6,462 nt of DNA from Nitrososphaeria archaeon (GTDB taxonomy: Archaea > Thermoproteota > Nitrososphaeria > Nitrososphaerales > Nitrososphaeraceae): positions 1-6,462 of the forward strand of contig JAJPIN010000121.1 in assembly GCA_021324715.1 (NCBI GenBank), in the 5' to 3' direction. The notes under the pieces are model-generated. The model did no database searches and was not told where the DNA came from. It was given only the letters and a program-made list of their open reading frames with translations. The position numbers and the translations under genes are program-made. Within the stretch, counting starts at the first letter, position 1, and each line of letters opens with the position of its first letter. Shown one piece after another: positions 1 through 5,747 of the stretch.

Positions 1-48
1 CTTTATGAGTTTATACTGAATTAATAAATTAAGCTTTATTTTCTAAAG

Positions 49-111
49 TAGAATATTCAAATCATATAATTAAAGCCGATCGAAGGTTCCAACTTTTGAA
101 TGAATATTCTA
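49..111. repeat. 11-bp perfect inverted repeat, 41-bp spacer
   Basis: TAGAATATTCA at 49-59 is the exact reverse complement of TGAATATTCTA at 101-111, and each arm contains the palindrome GAATATTC. Seen directly in the sequence. No coding region or transposase lies between the arms. It could be a pair of binding sites for a dimeric regulator, a stem in an RNA, or chance in AT-rich DNA. Confidence 0.45.
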
Positions 112-305
112 AGCCTTTCCATATCCCATGATAGTACAAGATCTAGCATCTAACGAAGGGCGAACCATTCAATTAAGATTCTAGTTTATCGTTGGATTAA
201 TATAAAGAAAAATTAAACTACCAATACCATTATCAAACTAAAGTAATAATACTTGATATTTATAGAATTGATGATAAACTTTCAATAGGCAGAATTTTAC
301 ATACA

Positions 306-332
306 CCCCCCCCCAGAATCAAATTAATTCTG
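306..332. repeat. C9 homopolymer followed by a 6-bp hairpin
   Basis: Nine consecutive C residues (306-314) run directly into an inverted repeat: CAGAAT at 314-319 and ATTCTG at 327-332, with a 7-nt loop. It lies 34 bp beyond the stop of the minus-strand gene at 366-704. Read on the minus strand it is a short hairpin followed by a G run, not a T run, so it is not a standard archaeal oligo-T terminator. Confidence 0.4.
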
Positions 333-365
333 TTACCTTTGATTGGATATGTTTAGAAATTAGTT

Positions 366-704
366 TCATTTGATAGTTTCGTACGCCTCAGCAATCTGTT
401 GTTCGATGGCCTTTAATTCTGAAGAATTTCTCACTACAGAAGTGATAAGCGGATAAGTTCTTCCTCTTCTGATAGAAATTATCAAATTGTCGTTTTTTGG
501 TTGTATATCAACAAAGGTTCTAAAGTTTAATGACTTGGCATAAGCTATCCTGTGTGGTCTTATCTCTTCAATTACATTGTCGCCTAGTGATTTTATGAAA
601 ACGCGTAAATCAAGCAACAAACCTCTCGTTTGCACTTCTACTCCTTTTAAATGACTTTGGAATGAAACATCTGAATTTTCCGGGAAAAAACCAAACTTGC
701 TCAC
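366..704 (-). CDS. DUF5655-like small protein
   Basis: A 112-residue soluble protein with no signal peptide or membrane segment. From about residue 28 to the end it follows the pattern I associate with DUF5655: a helix with LLLDLRVFIKSLG (about 29-41), a strand around RIAYAKSLNFRTFVDIQPKND (basic and aromatic, then the FVDIQPK core), a short strand NLIISIRRG, and a C-terminal helical segment SSELKAIEQQIAEAYE. The family is small, of unknown biochemical role, and sometimes annotated as a predicted transport protein; in other proteins the domain sits next to nuclease or restriction modules. Here it stands alone. The start is GTG at 704: an in-frame TGA lies two codons upstream and no better start follows closely. 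A TATA-like box centred 27 nt upstream supports a leaderless transcript. The family call rests on pattern memory only. Confidence 0.72.
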   Translation of the reverse strand: MSKFGFFPENSDVSFQSHLKGVEVQTRGLLLDLRVFIKSLGDNVIEEIRPHRIAYAKSLNFRTFVDIQPKNDNLIISIRRGRTYPLITSVVRNSSELKAIEQQIAEAYETIK

Positions 705-726
705 ATCTCATGAATAACATTTGATA

Positions 727-735
727 CTATTTTAA
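727..735 (-). promoter_or_regulatory. TATA-like box for the DUF5655-like gene
   Basis: TTAAAATAG on the minus strand is centred about 27 nt before the GTG at 704. That is the spacing expected for an archaeal TATA box on a leaderless transcript. Confidence 0.4.
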
Positions 736-761
736 TTATCATATTGATCAGAGATAGATAA

Positions 762-1310
762 CTCGTGCTAGGAGCTGATGGAGACATTGTCGAAGTAATT
801 GACGATTCATTTAATTTTTAAAACCCGTAGGTCCCGAAATGCATATGGTGGGAGTGAAAGGTGGACCTACCAGTGTGCGAAGTGTCTAGACCATCTACGG
901 GTACACATGGAAGGCGAGATCATACATGTCAATTAATCCGGATCCTCCTATTGGAACACCCGTATTGGTAATACAGCAGCCTCTAGAAAGTTAATAAGAT
1001 TTCATGATCTAATTTAAGCAAAACTTAAGAACTGGTGGATCAATCGAAGCAGGTCGCTAATTAAGAGCCGCCGGAACGCAAATCCCTTGGTGTAAATTAC
1101 CAAATTTATGTTCAAGGCGAGAACTTTGAAGCAGATTCACAAATTCGACAAGATCAAAGCTTCAGTCCGCCCTAACAGGTAGCAATAGTACAAAACGCTA
1201 GCGACATATCACTACCTACAAATACTTTTTTCTCTAATTTACTTGACCTGATACATGCGCAAGTAATTCATTTGTACTATACCCATTCAAACTTAACCTT
1301 AAACGATCAA
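762..1310 (+). pseudogene. probable decayed surface-protein gene (Ig-like/beta-sandwich)
   Basis: No open frame survives, but consecutive plus-strand segments look like one eroded protein. One frame gives DGDIVEVIDD (777-806). The next frame, from about 818, gives PVGPEMHMVGVKGGPTSVRSV, a TAG at 887, then YGYTWKARSYMSI and NPDPPIGTPVLVIQQPLES up to a TAA at 992. RTGGSI follows in the same frame near 1028. After a shift to a third frame come NYQIYVQGENFEADSQIRQD from 1095, a TAA near 1173, then VAIVQNASDISLP and an open stretch to a TGA near 1318. Alternating hydrophobic strands, the DPPIGTPVLV turn and the GENFEADSQI segment resemble Ig-like repeats of archaeal secreted surface proteins. No start or signal peptide is visible, so the 5' end looks lost. 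The family name is my inference. Alternatives are chance reading in non-coding DNA, or a structured RNA, since 820-960 is GC-rich and contains overlapping inverted repeats. Confidence 0.42.
823..902. repeat. two overlapping 8-bp inverted repeats
   Basis: ACCCGTAG (823-830) is the reverse complement of CTACGGGT (895-902). GTAGGTCC (827-834) is the reverse complement of GGACCTAC (863-870). The two left arms share GTAG (827-830), so the full helices exclude each other, although ACCC/GGGT could close around the second helix as a junction. A further 5-bp hairpin (905-909 with 925-929) follows. The stretch is clearly more GC-rich than its surroundings. The pairing is seen directly; any function is unknown. 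Confidence 0.4.
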
Positions 1311-1628
1311 AAAACATGATAAGGAGATTGTTCTTTACATAAGTACTATTCTTTTGCTTTGTTAAGCCTTATATCTTATTGACAAAAATTTATAGAAACA
1401 GAAGGGAGATGTCTTGTATTTCCAATCTCAATTGATTTTTCTTTACCTTTGGGTAGAGCAAGAATCTTGAAAAAAATTGAGTTATAAGATCTAGGACTTA
1501 CCATTGATGATTGTAGCATACTGATTGCTTTCCGCTCAAAACAAGTGTCTGAGGATTCAATGAGCGAGTTTATACGAAAAGGAAATTAATCATTTTTCGT
1601 TGCAGTTAAATTGGTAATTACACTCGTG
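1311..1628. other. non-coding stretch upstream of the glycosyltransferase
   Basis: I find no gene here. It holds two imperfect or short inverted repeats: CTCAATTGATTTTTC at 1427-1441 against GAAAAAAATTGAG at 1469-1481, and CGCTCA at 1533-1538 against TGAGCG at 1561-1566. It also holds TATA-like sequences near 1569-1574 and 1583-1590 that may drive the downstream gene. The TTG (1611) and GTG (1626) codons upstream of the chosen ATG fall at its end. Confidence 0.5.
1569..1590 (+). promoter_or_regulatory. candidate promoter of the glycosyltransferase gene
   Basis: TTTATA at 1569-1574 and AAATTAAT at 1583-1590 are both plausible archaeal TATA elements. The first would place transcription start near 1598, with a leader of about 30 nt before the ATG at 1629. 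The second would place it near 1611, exactly at an in-frame TTG. I cannot choose between them from sequence. Confidence 0.3.
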
Positions 1629-2690
1629 ATGTTCAAGATAGATAACTTGGTAATATTTTTTACAAGTCCAATAGGTTTGGGACATGCCACGAGAGATCTC
1701 GCAATTTGCGAAGAATTAAAGTCCTTGACGAAAGAAAACATTTTAGTTATTACTGGCCGTCCAGCATATGACATTTTTTCGAACAACGGTTATAATGTTA
1801 ATGACGCCTATAGCCCCGAAAATTTTGATATCGGCAGATCGATGCAATTACGTTCTCCTTTGACATGGCTTTTTAAATATTTCATGTATTATAGAAGATG
1901 CAAGTTAATTGCGAGTGTTTTTATTAACGAAGACAAAGATAGTCTGTTAGTTAGTGACGAAGATTTTGCATCAATTGCCGTAGGGGAAAAAAAGAATCGC
2001 AAAAGAGTATTAATTACCGATTTACTAGAAACTCATTTTGTTAAAGGTGTATTTTCATCCATTGAATCTAGAATGAACAAATCTATGCAAAATATGTTAA
2101 AAAAATGTGATCGTGTTCTTATTCCCGATAATGGTGAAGACAAAGATAATATCTCCTATGTAGGACCAATCGTACGAAATTTAAGTACAATAGACAGGAC
2201 ATTGTTACGTAAGAAATTAGGGATTGATAGGAGAACAATACTGGTTTGTATTGGGGGAACTAATGCCGGGCTGTATTTAATTAAAAAAGCACTAAATGCA
2301 TATAAGAATTTAAAGATGAAGATGGATCTAGATCTATTAGTAGCTCTAGGACCCTCAGTATCTGAATTTGAAAATAATCACATCAATTACAGAAACATTG
2401 GTTTTGTATATAATTTGCACGAATATGTGTATGCCTCCGACCTTGTAGTATCTTTGGCTGGAAGATCGACTATAGATGAATCACTAGTTTATGGAACTCC
2501 AGGAATATTCATACCTATCAAGCATCATTTCGAACAAGAACAAAATGCAAAGAAATTGGGTTACACGTATGAAGATATATCAAGATTGGAAATTTTAATA
2601 GAAGAAAAAATTACAACTGGCAGGACGAATAATTTCCATTTGAAGAATGGAGCCAAAAATGCTGCAAAAATTATTAACGAAATGGTATGA
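1629..2690 (+). CDS. GT-B glycosyltransferase, GT28/MurG-like
   Basis: A 353-residue GT-B fold protein, likely transferring a sugar from a UDP- or other nucleotide-sugar to an unknown acceptor in cell-envelope or surface-glycan synthesis. The N-terminal domain opens with a strand and the glycine-rich loop SPIGLGHATRD (about 13-23), typical of MurG/GT28-like enzymes that begin G-x-G-H. The C-terminal domain (from about 195) starts with RTILVCIGGTNAG and carries the donor-binding block LAGRSTIDESLVYGTPGIFI (about 276-295) followed by FEQEQNAKKLG (about 301-311), where E/Q residues normally hold the sugar and ribose. No transmembrane segment is evident, so it is probably cytosolic or peripheral. 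The frame also allows TTG at 1611 or GTG at 1626, but ATG puts the first beta strand right at the N terminus, as usual. The gene stands alone between non-coding DNA and a convergent tRNA. Class is fairly certain; donor and acceptor are unknown. Confidence 0.85.
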   Translation: MFKIDNLVIFFTSPIGLGHATRDLAICEELKSLTKENILVITGRPAYDIFSNNGYNVNDAYSPENFDIGRSMQLRSPLTWLFKYFMYYRRCKLIASVFINEDKDSLLVSDEDFASIAVGEKKNRKRVLITDLLETHFVKGVFSSIESRMNKSMQNMLKKCDRVLIPDNGEDKDNISYVGPIVRNLSTIDRTLLRKKLGIDRRTILVCIGGTNAGLYLIKKALNAYKNLKMKMDLDLLVALGPSVSEFENNHINYRNIGFVYNLHEYVYASDLVVSLAGRSTIDESLVYGTPGIFIPIKHHFEQEQNAKKLGYTYEDISRLEILIEEKITTGRTNNFHLKNGAKNAAKIINEMV

Positions 2691-2699
2691 TAATAGAGA

Positions 2700-2720
2700 A
2701 CAATATTGATGGTATATTGT
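2700..2720 (+). terminator. possible 3'-end hairpin of the glycosyltransferase transcript
   Basis: ACAATAT (2700-2706) and ATATTGT (2714-2720) form a perfect 7-bp stem with a 7-nt loop, ten bases after the stop codon. No T run follows, and archaea usually terminate at oligo-T, so this may be an mRNA-stabilising structure rather than a terminator. Confidence 0.3.
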
Positions 2721-2779
2721 CGAAATCTAGCATAACTTTCTATATTCGACGAGCTTAGTAATTTCATTTCGTTATATGA

Positions 2780-2883
2780 GGCCTTCGGAGGGATTTGAAC
2801 CCTCCTCGAGCGGTTTCCTCCAACACTGATTCTATTTTGTTGTCCACAGCCGCCTATACTGACCAGGCTATACTACGAAGGCC
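2780..2883 (-). tRNA. tRNA-His (anticodon GTG) with intron
   Basis: The gene folds into a complete cloverleaf once a 29-nt intron is removed (75 nt including G-1). The acceptor stem is GCCTTCG (2882-2876) with CGAAGGC (2787-2781). The D stem is GTAT/GTAT with G-U closures and GG in the loop. The anticodon stem is GGCGG/CCGCT and the anticodon loop CTGTGGA with GTG at 2847-2845. The T stem is GAGGG/CCCTC with TTCAAAT in the loop. An encoded extra G at -1 (2883) opposite C73 (2780) is the identity signature of tRNA-His and confirms the anticodon. CCA is not encoded. It is transcribed on the same strand as the Nif3-like gene, 53 bp downstream of it, and has its own TATA-like box. Confidence 0.95.
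2815..2843 (-). other. tRNA-His intron at position 37/38, relaxed bulge-helix-bulge
   Basis: The intron is 29 nt and lies at the canonical archaeal site between G37 and A38. Its splice structure can be drawn with 3-nt bulges GG|A and AA|A, each cut after the second base. There is a 5-bp inner helix, CAACA with TGTTG, over a 12-nt loop. The 4-bp central helix (CUGU of the anticodon loop with GAGG of the intron) has one C-G pair, two G-U pairs and one G-A mismatch, so it is a weakened version of the motif. Boundaries follow from the mature cloverleaf and agree with the bulge geometry. Confidence 0.85.
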
Positions 2884-2910
2884 AATCAGTACTGCTTTGT
2901 TATTTTTACA

Positions 2911-2919
2911 TTATATAAT
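2911..2919 (-). promoter_or_regulatory. TATA box of tRNA-His
   Basis: The ATTATATAA-type element on the minus strand is centred about 32 nt before the mature 5' end at 2883. It lies between the Nif3-like stop codon and the tRNA, suggesting that the tRNA has its own promoter. Confidence 0.5.
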
Positions 2920-2936
2920 TGTTAGATTAATCATTT

Positions 2937-3749
2937 TTATGCTGTAATGATATCTTTTCGAACGACCTGTATACCTTCATCTTCTAATTTATTGCCCAAT
3001 GCATTCATACCAATTGAATCGCCGGCCAAGTGTCCTAATATGACCAGATTTCCTTGAACATTACTTTCTCTTAATTTGATCAAGTCATTGTAATCAATAT
3101 GAAAATAAAGAACCGTACCAATTCCGTTTTCAAAATAGGTCTTAGCTACTAGATATCCACCATTAGTTCCCGCAGCTATTACCGGAACCCACTTACCTAC
3201 GAGCGAATCAGGTTGCCCATATGCAACTTGAATCTTCGTCTCTACCAATTTGAATTCTGGTATTTCTTTTAAAGCGCTGATCATCTCAGATATCAAATTT
3301 GGATCTCTTTCGCTAATTTTTTTAGAAATTACTCTTTTTGCATATTCGTCACATGGTTGATGGATGTTTACTAACGGCATATCCAATATTTTTGCAGAAT
3401 CAATAACAGATGAATATATCTGAGTATGATTTCTAATTTCTACTCTCTTCTTCAGATCCTTAACAGACATTCTAGCAATTTTTTCTGAGATGCCATTTTC
3501 AACCATGTAGTCAACGTGTCTATCAATAACTTTGTAAAAATTAACAGCGGTAATACCTATTGGATGATGGGTTATCACTGCGTCACAACCTAAATTCTTT
3601 GCTAGCATTAGATCGGCGGTAGTTACATCTATCATTAACATTACCTTTTTGAAGTTCTTACCAGAAACATGAATTGCGGTATCGGCAGGTACAGTGTTCC
3701 AACCAACCATATCAAGCGCTATTTCTAAAACTCTGTCAGTATCCAACAT
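2937..3749 (-). CDS. Nif3-family (DUF34) dinuclear-metal protein
   Basis: A 270-residue Nif3/DUF34 protein (also seen labelled 'GTP cyclohydrolase I type 2' or 'NGG1-interacting factor 3'). The family has a conserved two-metal site, but its reaction is not settled. Visible signatures are IDVTTADLMLAKNLGCDAVITHHP (about 40-63), with the paired metal ligands H61-H62 in THHP, NIHQPCD (128-134), matching the usual central H-x3-D block, and GHLAGDSIGMNAL (239-251), carrying the C-terminal ligands H240 and D244. Most Nif3 proteins have H-x3-E at this last site; H-x3-D with DSIG belongs, I believe, to a distinct subfamily also found in some bacteria. The protein is cytosolic, with no signal sequence. 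ATG at 3749 is supported by a TATA box about 31 nt upstream and by alignment with the usual N-terminal helix. It is divergent from Taw1 and upstream of tRNA-His. Confidence 0.9.
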   Translation of the reverse strand: MLDTDRVLEIALDMVGWNTVPADTAIHVSGKNFKKVMLMIDVTTADLMLAKNLGCDAVITHHPIGITAVNFYKVIDRHVDYMVENGISEKIARMSVKDLKKRVEIRNHTQIYSSVIDSAKILDMPLVNIHQPCDEYAKRVISKKISERDPNLISEMISALKEIPEFKLVETKIQVAYGQPDSLVGKWVPVIAAGTNGGYLVAKTYFENGIGTVLYFHIDYNDLIKLRESNVQGNLVILGHLAGDSIGMNALGNKLEDEGIQVVRKDIITA

Positions 3750-3775
3750 TGGCTTTGCTTCTTTTTAGAATTGTG

Positions 3776-3786
3776 ATAATATAAAG
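3776..3786 (-). promoter_or_regulatory. TATA box of the Nif3-like gene
   Basis: TTTATATTAT on the minus strand is a near-consensus archaeal TATA element, centred about 31 nt before the ATG at 3749. This predicts a leader of only a few bases. Confidence 0.5.
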
Positions 3787-3928
3787 AAGTTTTGGATTAT
3801 ATGTGAATTGGAAAAGACGCATATTAGATTTCTGATAAAATAATGATATCAAAGAGGACATCGTGTCACCACACTCTTTGTTATATAAATTCAAAAAGGA
3901 TTACATGCGTTGAGCTAAATTTTTTAAC

Positions 3929-3937
3929 ATTTAAATG
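3929..3937 (+). promoter_or_regulatory. TATA box of taw1, decides the start
   Basis: ATTTAAATG lies about 30 nt before the ATG at 3963. Although the frame is open back to an ATG at 3843, a promoter here would put transcription start close to 3960 and leave the upstream 40 codons untranscribed. Confidence 0.45.
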
Positions 3938-3962
3938 TCATTACACGATTCATTTTTGTACT

Positions 3963-5003
3963 ATGAGTTGTTCTGATGAATATATTTCACACACAGAAAC
4001 ACAAAATCTAATTCAGATTTCACCTCTTACCAAAGCAAAGCTAAAAAAAGCAAAATATGGAGTTTACAATCATTCCGCAGTTGAACTTTGCCATTGGACA
4101 AAAAAATCTTTTTCCAACGAAGGGACCTGTTATAAGCACAAATTCTATGGTATTTCAACTCATAGATGCATGGAAATGACGCCAACTGCCATGAACTGTG
4201 AAAATAGATGTGTTTACTGTTGGCGACCTACCGAATTCTACGATACTTTAGAGATGCCCGAAAATCTTGTCGATGAACCAGATATGATAGTTAATAATTT
4301 ATTAGAGGAGCGTAGAAAGCTCGTTGTAGGACATTATGGTAACACAAAAACAGATAAGCTAAAACTTGATGAATCGCTTTTCCCTCAACATTATGCAATA
4401 TCACTTTCTGGAGAACCCACAATGTATCCGAAACTGCCAAGCCTAATTAAATATCTCCGAACTTTGGAAAATACAAAATCAATTTTTTTGGTCACAAATG
4501 GACAGGAACCAGAGATGCTTCAAAGATTGATAGACGAAGGAGCCCTACCAACTCAGTTGTATCTTTCAACTAACGCCTCAAACAAGAAAATGTTCACACT
4601 GATAAACAGACCAAGATACAGTGATGCATGGAGCAGATGGCAAAAAAGTCTTGAATTATTATCAAGAATGGACACAAGAACAGTACTCAGGATGACTATG
4701 ATAAGGAATTTTAATGATTCAACGAATTATTTAGGTGAATTTGCTGACCTAATAAGAAGGGGAAATCCACATTTTATAGAAATAAAATCATATATGCATA
4801 TAGGAATGTCTACACAAAGATTGGAGAGCTCCGATATGTTGGAAATGAATGAAATTAGGAACTATTCGCATTTACTCTGCAGATCCTTAGACTTATTCGC
4901 TACAATGGATGAAAGTGAAATATCAAGAATAGTAGTCCTTCAGAACCTCAAAAGATATACTGAAAGGTGGATCGAAGGATATGAAAAACCCTCTACTCGG
5001 TGA
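3963..5003 (+). CDS. taw1: Taw1, 4-demethylwyosine synthase (radical SAM)
   Basis: This radical-SAM enzyme condenses m1G37 of tRNA-Phe with two carbons from pyruvate to form 4-demethylwyosine (imG-14), the first tricyclic step of wyosine synthesis; it is the archaeal TYW1 core without the eukaryotic flavodoxin domain. At 346 residues it is normal in size. The radical-SAM cluster motif is C79-x3-C83-x2-C86 in NCENRCVYCWRP. A second [4Fe-4S] site is given by C43, C56 and C69, each 13 residues apart, exactly the family spacing. HRCMEMTP (67-74) and SLSGEPTMYP, the SAM-contacting GEP region, are also family hallmarks. The open frame extends to ATG 3843, but that extension is Cys/His-rich with no family counterpart, and a TATA box sits inside it, so I use ATG 3963. 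Its stop is 14 bp from the stop of the convergent XTP pyrophosphatase. Confidence 0.95.
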   Translation: MSCSDEYISHTETQNLIQISPLTKAKLKKAKYGVYNHSAVELCHWTKKSFSNEGTCYKHKFYGISTHRCMEMTPTAMNCENRCVYCWRPTEFYDTLEMPENLVDEPDMIVNNLLEERRKLVVGHYGNTKTDKLKLDESLFPQHYAISLSGEPTMYPKLPSLIKYLRTLENTKSIFLVTNGQEPEMLQRLIDEGALPTQLYLSTNASNKKMFTLINRPRYSDAWSRWQKSLELLSRMDTRTVLRMTMIRNFNDSTNYLGEFADLIRRGNPHFIEIKSYMHIGMSTQRLESSDMLEMNEIRNYSHLLCRSLDLFATMDESEISRIVVLQNLKRYTERWIEGYEKPSTR

Positions 5004-5017
5004 TTAGGATTTTGTTA

Positions 5018-5590
5018 TCAAGAATGATTTTCGCAGTACCACTTTGCAAAATTATTCAATGCATGTGTTCTATGTGATATCCCAATTTTGTTTGTTATGC
5101 CCAGCTCGGCGTAGGTAGCTGCGGAACCTTCTGGAATGAATATTGGATCGTATCCCCAACCACCTTGTGTAATATGGTGAGATATAGTTCCTTTTGCATC
5201 ACCGCAAAAGGCGATATTGTTATTGCTATCATAATATGCTACAATTGATCTAAAAAGTGCAGATCTGTTTGTCCTGTTTAATAGTAGATCTATGATTCCT
5301 TGATTTCCGATAGTTCCAAGTGCGTAGGAGGAATAAGGACCAGGAAATCCCTTAAGTGAATCGATAAAAAGACCTGTATCTTCCACTATTAATGGCCTCC
5401 CTATTTTTTTATAGGCTTCTTTTGATTTATCTAACGCTATCTCTTCTAGGTTATTCGATTGAATTTCAACAGTCTCGAGCTTTACAAATTCTACGTCGAT
5501 TTTGAAGGATTTCAGATGTAGATAAATTTCATTAAATTTCCCTTCATTAGTACTTGCAAATATTATTCTTCCCAATTTTAGAAAAGACAC
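5018..5590 (-). CDS. rdgB: XTP/dITP pyrophosphatase (RdgB/HAM1 family)
   Basis: A 190-residue house-cleaning enzyme that hydrolyses XTP, ITP and dITP to the monophosphate plus pyrophosphate, keeping deaminated purines out of DNA and RNA; it normally works as a Mg-dependent homodimer in the cytosol. All family blocks are present: FASTNEGKF (11-19, phosphate binding), VEDTGLFIDSLKGFPGPYSS (69-88, with catalytic E70/D71), GGWGYDPIF (143-151, base recognition), the T-x-A-E segment near 159-162, K168 and SHRTHAL (172-178). Length is typical. The start is GTG at 5590, which places the first strand RIIFAST just after the N terminus; a TATA-like element is centred about 25 nt upstream. It follows bud32 on the same strand after a 157-bp gap, a pairing often seen in archaea, but the gap and its own TATA box suggest separate transcription. 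Confidence 0.95.
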   Translation of the reverse strand: MSFLKLGRIIFASTNEGKFNEIYLHLKSFKIDVEFVKLETVEIQSNNLEEIALDKSKEAYKKIGRPLIVEDTGLFIDSLKGFPGPYSSYALGTIGNQGIIDLLLNRTNRSALFRSIVAYYDSNNNIAFCGDAKGTISHHITQGGWGYDPIFIPEGSAATYAELGITNKIGISHRTHALNNFAKWYCENHS

Positions 5591-5610
5591 AATACAAAAA
5601 TAAAAGATTT

Positions 5611-5619
5611 GCTAAATAC
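5611..5619 (-). promoter_or_regulatory. TATA-like box of the XTP pyrophosphatase gene
   Basis: GTATTTAGC on the minus strand is centred about 25 nt before the GTG at 5590, fitting a leaderless start at that codon. Confidence 0.35.
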
Positions 5620-5721
5620 TCATCTGAGTTATCGTTCCTTAAATAGAAAACAAGTATAACTTGCAATTAGGTCAAAATAATTAATGATTCTACAAATCAT
5701 AAAAGGATGCCATAACGTGGC

Positions 5722-5730
5722 TAAAAAATT
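5722..5730 (-). terminator. possible oligo-T termination site after bud32
   Basis: On the minus strand, six T residues (5728-5723) within AATTTTTTA lie about 20 nt beyond the bud32 stop. Archaeal RNA polymerase terminates at such runs without needing a hairpin. A weak 6-bp hairpin (5684-5689 with 5695-5700) lies further on. The call is plausible but unproven in AT-rich DNA. Confidence 0.3.
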
Positions 5731-5747
5731 TACAACACATAATTTTT

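Larger units (their letters stand above)
1..365. other. gene-free left edge, AT-rich
   Basis: I see no supportable gene here; all six frames are broken by stops. The longest minus-strand ATG frame (57-149) is only 30 codons and matches nothing I recognise. What the stretch does hold is an 11-bp perfect inverted repeat (49-59 and 101-111), a run of nine C residues (306-314) and a 6-bp hairpin beside it (314-332), each listed separately. It lies downstream of the minus-strand gene ending at 366, so part of it may be that gene's 3' untranslated region. Confidence 0.6.

Noticed and set aside
57..149. 30-codon minus-strand frame starting MLDLVLSWDMERL
   Set aside because: Too short, preceded by a stop, with no promoter or family resemblance I can support.
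762..1000. SRP RNA or RNase P RNA
   Set aside because: The GC-rich structured look prompted the check, but I found neither the SRP helix 8 motif nor the conserved RNase P CR-I/CR-V sequences.
1505..1554. Candidate C/D box small RNA (TGATGA at 1506-1511, CTGA at 1521-1524 and 1549-1552)
   Set aside because: There is no recognisable C' box between the two CTGA sequences, and the bases flanking the outer boxes do not form the terminal stem.
1586..1786. Minus-strand open frame of 66 codons
   Set aside because: It lies mostly opposite the glycosyltransferase gene and has no recognisable protein character.
2561..2767. Minus-strand open frame of 68 codons with hydrophobic stretch
   Set aside because: Most of it is antisense to the glycosyltransferase C terminus; the hydrophobicity is a by-product of the opposite strand.
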